Origin: Fervidifonticultor_A tertius
Lineage (GTDB): Bacteria; Sysuimicrobiota; Sysuimicrobiia; Sysuimicrobiales; Humicultoraceae
DNA: 18,041 bases
Direction: 5' to 3'
Assembly (NCBI GenBank): GCA_031459235.1
Contig: JAVKIY010000060.1
Location: forward strand, 1-18,041
Shown: positions 7,411-12,805 of the stretch, one piece after another
Position numbering within the stretch: the first letter of the stretch is position 1
Layout: every line of letters begins with the position of its first letter
Notes under the pieces: generated by a model
Databases searched by the model: none
Seen by the model: only the letters and a program-made list of their open reading frames with translations
What the model was told of the DNA's origin: nothing
Made by a program: the position numbers and the translations under genes

Positions 7411-7732
7411 AGAGGAGCGTGCCTTCGCGGAGCACGGTCGCGGGCAGCGAGCACACCACACGGGCGCGCCGTTCGAAGCGCGACCGTTCCCAAACGATCA
7501 CGTCCGCCGCCGTCGCGGTTCCCCAGAGGGCCCGGTAGGCGCGCTTGCTGTCCCGCCGCTCCTGCGGCACGCCATCGGGCACCACCACGAGAAGGTCGTA
7601 GTCGCTGTCGGGCCCGGACTCGCCGCGGGCGACCGATCCGAACAGGTAGATCCGTTCTGGCTGGTACGCGTCCACCAGCCGTCGGACGACCTCGGCGAGT
7701 TTCGGATCGCGGTCCAGGAGCGCGGTGTCCAT
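7400..7732 (-). CDS. MNT-type nucleotidyltransferase (antitoxin of an MNT-HEPN pair)
   Basis: A 110-residue minimal nucleotidyltransferase. IYLFGSVARGE gives the Gly32-Ser33 motif and SDYDLLVVV the metal-binding Asp44 and Asp46, together the G-S-x(n)-D-x-D core of the polymerase-beta fold. Known MNT antitoxins of HEPN systems modify the toxin with AMP; that this one does so is inference. It is complete, in contrast to the broken MNT at 3963-4365. The ATG at 7732 starts the family-like sequence. Its stop overlaps the HEPN start by 11 nt, so the antitoxin gene comes first. The pair sits 57 nt from the 3' end of the tRNA-Lys gene on the same strand, and no separate promoter was recognised, so read-through from the tRNA is possible. 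Confidence 0.87.
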   Translation of the reverse strand: MDTALLDRDPKLAEVVRRLVDAYQPERIYLFGSVARGESGPDSDYDLLVVVPDGVPQERRDSKRAYRALWGTATAADVIVWERSRFERRARVVCSLPATVLREGTLLYAA

Positions 7733-7789
7733 GGGTCATGGCTCCGATGGGGCGTACGCCTCGCAGCACCCGCTCGGGATGGGATTGGC

Positions 7790-7865
7790 TGGTGGGCCCT
7801 GAGGGACTCGAACCCCCGACGCGCGGGTTAAAAGCCCGCCGCTCTGCCCGCTGAGCTAAGGGCCC
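7790..7865 (-). tRNA. tRNA-Lys (anticodon UUU)
   Basis: On the complement the sequence folds as a 76-nt tRNA. The acceptor stem GGGCCCT (7865-7859) pairs with AGGGCCC (7800-7794), with discriminator A and an encoded CCA (7792-7790). The D arm begins TAGCTCAG. The anticodon stem GCGGG/CCCGC holds the loop CTTTTAA, giving anticodon TTT for lysine. The T arm contains GGTTCGAGTC. An extended -10 promoter lies about 45 nt upstream. Confidence 0.97.
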
Positions 7866-7909
7866 ACCGACGGCGCGGACGCCCCGAGCGGAGCGTCCTC
7901 GACATCCGT

Positions 7910-7938
7910 AGTATACCATCCGAGTTCCCACGCTGGCG
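7910..7938 (-). promoter_or_regulatory. Promoter of tRNA-Lys
   Basis: On the complement TATACT (7910-7915) matches the -10 consensus in 5/6 positions and is preceded by TGG (extended -10). CGCCAG (7933-7938) lies 17 nt upstream at the -35 position but is not a consensus box. The transcript would begin near 7903, some 38 nt before the tRNA. Confidence 0.5.
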
Positions 7939-7953
7939 TTCCTGTGGTACCAT
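7925..7953 (+). promoter_or_regulatory. Candidate divergent promoter toward the ATP-grasp gene
   Basis: TTCCCA (7925-7930) and TACCAT (7948-7953) are 17 nt apart and match 4/6 each; TGG precedes the -10 (extended form). It overlaps the tRNA promoter on the other strand, so the two would compete. Transcription would start near 7960, giving a leader of nearly 200 nt. Confidence 0.35.
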
Positions 7954-8157
7954 ACGCACCAAGCCATGGACGCCGAGCCGGTCCGCGCCCGCACGTTCCC
8001 GCCGGCGCCTCTCCCGCGCAAATGCATCTGTCCCCGGGCGGAGGCCGCGAGGTCTTCGCCGTCTCGTACCAGCACACACTGACGACGGCCACCGTTTAGT
8101 CGCCCGCGCCCCACATCGCAGCGGGGCGCCGCCGTGGCTGTCCTGGGGGGACAGACG

Positions 8158-9207
8158 ATGCAGGCACCATCCGCACCAATCGGCATCCTGTACGAGCATC
8201 CAGAGTGGTTCCGGCCGCTGTTCGCCGAGCTCGACCGCCGGGGTCTCCGCTACGAGCGCGTGCACGCGCAGGCCCTCGTGTTCGACCCCGCGCGCCGCCC
8301 GTCGTACGGCCTGGTGCTCAACCGCATGAGCCCGTCGGCTTACCTGCGCGGGCACGGGCATGCCATCTTCGCGTCGCTGGCGTTCCTCGACGCGCTCGAG
8401 CGCCACGGGGTGCCCACGGTTAACGGCGCGGCGGCGTTCCGGCTGGAGCTGTCGAAAGCCGCCCAGCTCGCCCTGCTGGCGCGGTTGGACCTGCCGCACC
8501 CGCGCTCGCGCGTCATCAACCACCCGTCGCGCGCGCTGGAGGCGGCCGACGACCTGGTCTTCCCGCTCATGGTGAAACCGAACATCGGTGGCAGCGGCGC
8601 GAAGATCCAGCGGTTCGAGACGCGCGCGGCGCTGGAGGAAGCGGTCGCGGCGGGCACGCTGGACCTGGGCATCGACGAGACGGCGCTGGTGCAGGAGTAC
8701 CACCCGCCGGCCGACGGCGCGATCGTGCGTGTGGAGGTGCTGGACGGCCTGCTGCTGTACGCGATCCGCATCTACCCGAACCCGGACGAGGGCTTCAACC
8801 TGTGCCCCGCGGACATCTGCCGGGACCCGGCGGCGACCGGAGACGCGCGCGGGGTTGTCGCTTCCACCACGGGCGCCCCATCCTCCGATGTGGACTTCTG
8901 TCCCGTCGACTTGCCCAGGACCTCGCTCAAGGTGGAAGGCTACAGTCCGCCACAGGACGTCATAGACGACGTGGTGAACATCGCCCGCGCGGCGGGGATC
9001 GACGTCGGAGGGATCGAGTACCTCACCAGCGCCCGCGACGGTCGGCGCTACTACTACGACATCAACGCGCTCTCGAACTTCGTCAGCGACGCGCCGGCGG
9101 TCGTCGGGTTCGATCCCGTGCCGGTGTTCGCGGACTACCTGCAACGGCGGGCGGCCCAGGCGCCGGCGGGCGCCGGGCGTGGGGCCCGCCGGGCCGCGCG
9201 CGGCTGA
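8158..9207 (+). CDS. ATP-grasp ligase, RimK/glutathione synthase-like
   Basis: This 349-residue protein has an ATP-grasp layout. The N-terminal pre-ATP-grasp domain (1-95) starts IGILYEHPEWF. A central domain contains MVKPN with Lys140 and the glycine-rich loop GGSGAK (144-149) for ATP phosphate binding, and the hinge VQEY (Glu180). The C-terminal metal site has Glu287 (GGIEYL) and Asp301-x-Asn303 (YYYDINALSNFV). Such enzymes join a carboxylate to an amine or thiol through an acyl phosphate. The substrate is unknown; RimK-like peptide or amino-acid ligation is only a guess. ATG 8158 is preferred over GTG 8134, though neither has a strong ribosome site. The Ala/Arg/Gly-rich tail (332-349) looks disordered. 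It leads a tight plus-strand unit: the next gene begins 10 nt downstream. Confidence 0.82.
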   Translation: MQAPSAPIGILYEHPEWFRPLFAELDRRGLRYERVHAQALVFDPARRPSYGLVLNRMSPSAYLRGHGHAIFASLAFLDALERHGVPTVNGAAAFRLELSKAAQLALLARLDLPHPRSRVINHPSRALEAADDLVFPLMVKPNIGGSGAKIQRFETRAALEEAVAAGTLDLGIDETALVQEYHPPADGAIVRVEVLDGLLLYAIRIYPNPDEGFNLCPADICRDPAATGDARGVVASTTGAPSSDVDFCPVDLPRTSLKVEGYSPPQDVIDDVVNIARAAGIDVGGIEYLTSARDGRRYYYDINALSNFVSDAPAVVGFDPVPVFADYLQRRAAQAPAGAGRGARRAARG

Positions 9208-9217
9208 GGAGGCCTGC

Positions 9218-9442
9218 ATGGTGACCCGCAAGGACGTGAAGCGGCTGGTCGGACAGACCGTGACGCTGCGCCTGACGCCGCAGGCCCCGGGCGGGCCCAC
9301 GGTCACCGGGAAGCTCGTGGGCGTGCTCGAGGCCGCCGACGGGCTCGTGGTCACGCTCGAGCCCGCCGGGGTGCCGGGCGCACGCGTCACCTATCACTAC
9401 CACTACATCCTGGCCGTCGAGCCGGGGACCACCGGGGGGTGA
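9218..9442 (+). CDS. Small protein, possibly Sm/SH3-like beta barrel
   Basis: I do not recognise this 74-residue protein as a named family. Its pattern is that of a small five-strand barrel: an N-terminal basic helix (KDVKRLVG), then QTVTLRLTP, TVTGKLVGVLEA, GLVVTLEP and RVTYHYHYILAVEP as alternating strands. The order G-x-V-x-L, G-x-L-x-V, L-x-L, V-x-Y-x-x-I-x-x-V is similar to Sm/LSm or SH3-like folds, which bind RNA or proteins. The Tyr-His-Tyr-His-Tyr run is distinctive. The start at ATG 9218 follows AGGAGG (9207-9212) that overlaps the ATP-grasp stop. It ends 6 nt before the sulfurtransferase start. The position within this unit suggests a shared process. Confidence 0.75.
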   Translation: MVTRKDVKRLVGQTVTLRLTPQAPGGPTVTGKLVGVLEAADGLVVTLEPAGVPGARVTYHYHYILAVEPGTTGG

Positions 9443-9448
9443 TTGTAA

Positions 9449-10288
9449 GTGGGATACGCCAAGCCTGACGTGCTCGTCGAGACCGCGTGGGTCGCCGACC
9501 ACCTGAAGGACCCCACCGTCCGCATCGTCGAGGTGGACGTGGACACCACGGCCTACGCGCAGGGACACGTGCCCGGCGCCATCGGGTTCGACTGGAAGTC
9601 CGACATCCAGAACCCATTGCGGCGCGACTTCGTGGACAGGGCCGCGTTCGAGGCGCTGGCCAGCCGCGCGGGCATCGCCAACGATCACACGGTGGTCTTC
9701 TACGGCGACAACAACAACTGGTTCGCCACCTGGGCGTACTGGCTGTTCAAGTACTACGGGCACCGCGACACGCGCGTGATGAACGGCGGCCGGAAGAAGT
9801 GGATCGACGAGGGCCGGCCGCTGGACACCGCGGCATCGTCGTACCCAAAGACGACCTACCGGGCGCAGGAGCCCGACCAGGCCATCCGCGCGTTCCGCCA
9901 GCAGGTTCTCGAGCGGCTCGGGCAGCCGGGCGTGGGCCTGGTGGACGTCCGCTCGCCCAAGGAGTTCACCGGCGAGCTGCTGGCACCGGAGAACCTGCCG
10001 CAGGAGGGCGCGCAGCGCGGCGGGCACATCCCGGGCGCGGCGAACGTGCCCTGGGCGACCGCGGTGCGCGAGGACGGCACGTTCAAATCGGCCGAGGAGT
10101 TGCGCGCAATTTACGAGCCGAAGGGCATCACGGCCGACAAAGAGATCGTCGCCTACTGCCGCATCGGCGAGCGCTCGTCGCACACCTGGTTCGTGCTGCG
10201 CGAGCTGCTCGGCTACCCGCGGGTGCGCAACTACGACGGCTCGTGGACCGAGTGGGGCAGCCTGGTGGACGTGCCGATCGAGCGGTAG
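9449..10288 (+). CDS. Sulfurtransferase with two rhodanese domains (TST/MST type)
   Basis: A 279-residue tandem rhodanese, the normal size for thiosulfate or 3-mercaptopyruvate sulfurtransferases. The N-terminal domain (about 1-130) has VRIVEVDVD, GHVPGAIGFDW and VVFYGDNNNWFATWAYWLF; there Asp-Asn stands where the active Cys would be, so it is catalytically silent as in the family. The C-terminal domain (about 155-279) has VDVRSPKEF, GHIPGAANVPW and the active-site loop CRIGER with Cys237. The enzyme takes sulfur as a persulfide on Cys237 and hands it to cyanide or another acceptor; the Arg-rich CRxGxR loop fits thiosulfate better than mercaptopyruvate, whose enzymes have CGSGVT. The GTG start at 9449 is preceded by GGGGGGTGA at 9434-9442. 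It is the third gene of the ATP-grasp unit. Confidence 0.92.
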   Translation: MGYAKPDVLVETAWVADHLKDPTVRIVEVDVDTTAYAQGHVPGAIGFDWKSDIQNPLRRDFVDRAAFEALASRAGIANDHTVVFYGDNNNWFATWAYWLFKYYGHRDTRVMNGGRKKWIDEGRPLDTAASSYPKTTYRAQEPDQAIRAFRQQVLERLGQPGVGLVDVRSPKEFTGELLAPENLPQEGAQRGGHIPGAANVPWATAVREDGTFKSAEELRAIYEPKGITADKEIVAYCRIGERSSHTWFVLRELLGYPRVRNYDGSWTEWGSLVDVPIER

Positions 10289-10302
10289 ACGCCGGCGGCG
10301 GC

Positions 10303-10327
10303 GGGGGCGCTCCGGGCGGGCGCCCTT
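10303..10327 (+). terminator. Hairpin after the sulfurtransferase gene
   Basis: GGGCGC (10305-10310) pairs with GCGCCC (10320-10325), extendable by two G-T pairs, and TTT lies at 10326-10328. It follows the stop by 14 nt and probably ends the ATP-grasp/barrel/rhodanese transcript. Confidence 0.5.
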
Positions 10328-10387
10328 TGCCGCGTCGTCTCGCGGGGACGCTCCGGACGGGGCGCCCTCGTCGCGTGGTCCCGCGGG
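10308..10387 (+). repeat. Imperfect tandem repeat, two 39-nt copies
   Basis: Bases 10308-10346 and 10349-10387 align without gaps at 30 of 39 positions (period 41). Both start CGCTCCGG and end CGCGGG. The first copy overlaps the terminator hairpin; the second lacks its pairing partner. It lies in the 173-nt gap before the DUF305-like gene and may be a degraded terminator duplication. Confidence 0.5.
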
Positions 10388-10461
10388 TGCGCCGGGAAGG
10401 GCATATACGGGGTGATCCGAATTACTAGGGGAGCCGGAAGGCTCGCCCGTCGAGGTGCACC

Positions 10462-11037
10462 ATGCGGAACCGTCACGCCCTCGCACTCGTCGCCCTTGCC
10501 CTTCTGGCCGTCGGGGCCCTGCCCGCGGGCGGGGCGCCCCGGCCGGTCCCGACGCCGACGCCCCATCCGACCGTGGCCCGGCTCGGCGCGCTGAACGGCC
10601 CGGCGTTCGACGTCGCGTTCATGCGCGAGCTCATCCCGGTGCACGAGGAGGCGGTGGAGATCGCGATGGCGGCGACCCTCAATGCCGATCACACCGAGCT
10701 GCTCCGCTGGAACCAGGTCATGATTGACCGAAAGACCGGCGAGGTCAAGCGCATGCTGGCCATGCTCAAAGAGGCGGGGGCCTCCGAGGGTCGCCGCGGC
10801 GCGGGCGTGGCCACCGACGCAGTGAAGCGCATGCGCCAACTGCGGGGCGCGGCGCTCGAGAAGGCGTACATCCCGCTGATCGCCGCCCACCTCGAGCACA
10901 GCGCGAGCTTGGCCGCGCTCGCCGCGACGCGGGCCGCGCGCGCCGAGGTACGCAAGCTGGCTGCGGACGTCATGCGCGTCGAACGGGCCGAGGTCGCGAC
11001 CCTGCGGGCCTGGCACAAGAAGTGGTACGGCAACTAG
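10462..11037 (+). CDS. Secreted DUF305-like protein
   Basis: This 191-residue protein begins with a signal peptide: Arg-containing n-region, hydrophobic core ALALVALALLAVGAL (6-20) and a likely cut near residues 24-26, then a short Pro/Thr linker. The mature part has the two-repeat helical layout of DUF305: FDVAFMRELIPVHEEAVEIA (49-68) and IPLIAAHLEHSASLAALA (137-154), with a third Arg/Glu helix. In typical members the first motif has His-His; here it is Val-His, with His61, His143 and His146 left. DUF305 proteins are ferritin-like in appearance and sometimes linked to metal handling, but the function is unproven. GAGGTG (10452-10457) precedes ATG 10462 by 4 nt. FabI follows 21 nt downstream and may share the transcript. 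Confidence 0.78.
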   Translation: MRNRHALALVALALLAVGALPAGGAPRPVPTPTPHPTVARLGALNGPAFDVAFMRELIPVHEEAVEIAMAATLNADHTELLRWNQVMIDRKTGEVKRMLAMLKEAGASEGRRGAGVATDAVKRMRQLRGAALEKAYIPLIAAHLEHSASLAALAATRAARAEVRKLAADVMRVERAEVATLRAWHKKWYGN

Positions 11038-11058
11038 CCTTCCCGGCCGAGGTGTAGC

Positions 11059-11874
11059 GTGCTGCTCCAGGGGAAGCGCGCCCTGGTCATGGGCGTGGCC
11101 AACAACCGCAGCATCGCGTGGGGGATTGCCCGCGCCTTCCACCGTGAGGGCGCCGAACTGGCGTTCACCTACCAGGGCGAGCGGCTCAAGGAGAACCTTG
11201 TCGGCCTGCTGGCCGAGCTCGGCGGCGCCGATCGGTTCCCGATCTTCCCCTGCGACGTCACCTCGGATGCGGAGATCGCCGCGGTCTTCGACGGCCTGCG
11301 CGCCCGGTGGGGCGCGCTCGAGGTGCTGGTCCACTGCTTGGCGTTCGCGGGCCGGGATGAGCTGACGCGACCGTTCGTCGAGATCTCGCGCGGCGGCTAC
11401 GCGCAGGCCCTGGACATCAGCGCGTACTCGCTGATCCGCTGCACGGCCGCGGCCAGGCCGCTGCTGGAGGCCGCCGGCGGCGGCAGCGTGATGACCCTCA
11501 CCTACAACGCGGTCGAGCGGGTCGTGCCGTCCTACGGCGTGATGGCCATCGCGAAGGCCGCGCTGGAGGCCGAGGTCCGCTACCTGGCCGCGGAGCTCGG
11601 CCCGGCCAACATCCGCGTCAACGCCATCTCCGCCGGGCCGATCCGCACGCTCGCGGCGAGCGCGGTGCGGGGCATCTCCGGGTTCCGCGACGCCATGGAC
11701 GAGGTGGCGCCACTGAGGCGGAACGTCACCACCGAGGAGGTCGGGGACGTCGCGGTGTTCCTGGCGAGCGACCTGGCGCGCGCGGTCACGGGCAACTTGA
11801 TCTTCGCCGACAGCGGCTTCCACGTCATGAGCGCGGCGGGCATGCTCGAGCTGCGGCGCAAGGACGGCGGCTAG
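11059..11874 (+). CDS. fabI: Enoyl-[acyl-carrier-protein] reductase, FabI type
   Basis: This 271-residue short-chain dehydrogenase/reductase carries out the last reduction of each fatty-acid elongation cycle: trans-2-enoyl-ACP plus NAD(P)H to acyl-ACP, in the cytoplasm. FabI-specific features are the cofactor loop VMGVANNRSIAWGIA (10-24) instead of TGxxxGIG, Tyr149, and Tyr159-x6-Lys166, at the spacing of Tyr146/Tyr156/Lys163 in E. coli FabI. The flanking VERVVPSYGVMAIAKAALEA is also typical. Length is close to the family's usual 255-265. The GTG at 11059 is the best start: GAGGTG (11049-11054) lies 4 nt upstream and the protein begins directly with the first strand. Its TAG overlaps that of the convergent CPBP gene within one CTAG. 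It is probably the target of triclosan-type inhibitors. Confidence 0.95.
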   Translation: MLLQGKRALVMGVANNRSIAWGIARAFHREGAELAFTYQGERLKENLVGLLAELGGADRFPIFPCDVTSDAEIAAVFDGLRARWGALEVLVHCLAFAGRDELTRPFVEISRGGYAQALDISAYSLIRCTAAARPLLEAAGGGSVMTLTYNAVERVVPSYGVMAIAKAALEAEVRYLAAELGPANIRVNAISAGPIRTLAASAVRGISGFRDAMDEVAPLRRNVTTEEVGDVAVFLASDLARAVTGNLIFADSGFHVMSAAGMLELRRKDGG

Positions 11875-12701
11875 AGGCCCCAGCCGTACCAGGCGGAGAG
11901 CACGGCGATCACGTTGTGCGCCGCGTGCGCGATGACCGGCGGCAGCAGGCTGCCGGTGCGCGCGTAGAGCCAGGCGAGCAGCAGCCCGAGCGCGAAAATC
12001 GGCACGCCGTGCACGAGCTGCAGGTGCACGGCCGCGAAGAACAGGCCGCTGGCGACCGCGGCGAGCCGAGGACCCCACCGCGCGCGCAGGCCGCCGTACA
12101 CGAAGCCCCGGAAGAAGACCTCCTCGCCCACCGGCACCACGACCGCCAGCAGGACGAAGAACCAGGCGAGCTCCGGCCCGGCGCCGAGCGTGTTGAGGAT
12201 CGGCAGCAGTGGGTCGTCCGCGTGCTCGGCGGCGGCGGCGGCCTCGGCCCGAGCCGGCCCGATCACGAGCCCAAGCAGGTAGACCACCAAGCGCTCCATG
12301 CCCACCGCCACCAGCATCGCGGCCGCCGCGCCGAGCAGCCCCACCGCCCCCAGCCGGGGCCAGCCCTCGGCGCGCAGCCCGAGCGTCGCCGCGGGCAGGC
12401 GATAGCGCGCCAGCGCCACGTAGGCCGGCACCGCCACGAACATCGCGTTCTGCGCGAGCGCGACTACGGTCAGGTCGGCCAGGGTGAACGGGAGCCCGAT
12501 CCCCGCCAGGTGCGCGGCCGCGGGCAGCGTCAGCACGAAGAGCAGCGTGACCGCGAACATCTCGCCCAGTCCCCACAGCCCGCCGCCCGAGACCGGACGG
12601 ATCGCGAGCAGGTAGGCGGCCAGCGCCCCGCTGAAGGCGAGCATCATCAACAGCGCGGTCGTCTGGGAGTCCGGGACGGGGTAGACGGCGGCCGGGACCA
12701 T
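11871..12701 (-). CDS. CPBP family intramembrane metalloprotease
   Basis: This 276-residue protein has about eight hydrophobic segments and the CPBP (CAAX protease/bacteriocin-processing, PF02517) motifs: Glu193-Glu194-x3-Arg198 in VGEEVFFRGF, FFAAVHLQ with His226, and IAHAAHN with His259/His262 and Asn263. The glutamates and histidines form the catalytic site in the membrane in members that are proteases. Substrates in bacteria are mostly unknown; some members act in immunity to self-made bacteriocins, others in protein maturation. The long N-terminal part (about 15-140) holds extra helices. ATG 12701 is taken as start; the upstream ribosome site is weak, and ATGs at residues 19-20 would be alternatives. 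It diverges from dnaX and shares its CTAG stop with fabI. Confidence 0.9.
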   Translation of the reverse strand: MVPAAVYPVPDSQTTALLMMLAFSGALAAYLLAIRPVSGGGLWGLGEMFAVTLLFVLTLPAAAHLAGIGLPFTLADLTVVALAQNAMFVAVPAYVALARYRLPAATLGLRAEGWPRLGAVGLLGAAAAMLVAVGMERLVVYLLGLVIGPARAEAAAAAEHADDPLLPILNTLGAGPELAWFFVLLAVVVPVGEEVFFRGFVYGGLRARWGPRLAAVASGLFFAAVHLQLVHGVPIFALGLLLAWLYARTGSLLPPVIAHAAHNVIAVLSAWYGWGL

Positions 12702-12805
12702 GAACGCCCTACGGGGGTTCGTCGGCGCGCCGCGGACTTCCTACGCCCGCCGGCGTGGCAAGGAGGGCCCCGTCGCGCGCCGAAGTACACCGGGCCGAGG
12801 TGTTC

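Larger units (their letters stand above)
7866..8157. other. Intergenic stretch between tRNA-Lys and ATP-grasp gene
   Basis: These 292 bases carry the two divergent promoter candidates. Beyond them I see only a possible 38-codon reading frame starting at ATG 7966 and ending at TGA 8080-8082. It has no recognised similarity and no ribosome site, so I do not call it a gene. No riboswitch or strong hairpin was recognised. Confidence 0.4.

Noticed and set aside
3963..7865. Genomic island integrated at tRNA-Lys with a direct-repeat attachment site
   Set aside because: I looked for a copy of the tRNA 3' end on the lower-coordinate side and found none, and there is no integrase in the window.
7966..8082. 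38-codon reading frame in the leader of the ATP-grasp unit
   Set aside because: No ribosome site, no similarity and Arg/Pro/Ser-rich composition; kept only as a remark on the leader.
10402..10409. CATATACG as a -10 box for the DUF305-like gene
   Set aside because: No -35 box at a usable distance and no extended -10; too weak to list.
12759..12765. AAGGAGG sequence before dnaX, like a strong ribosome site
   Set aside because: No start codon lies at a suitable distance; the DnaX homology starts about 40 nt further on.
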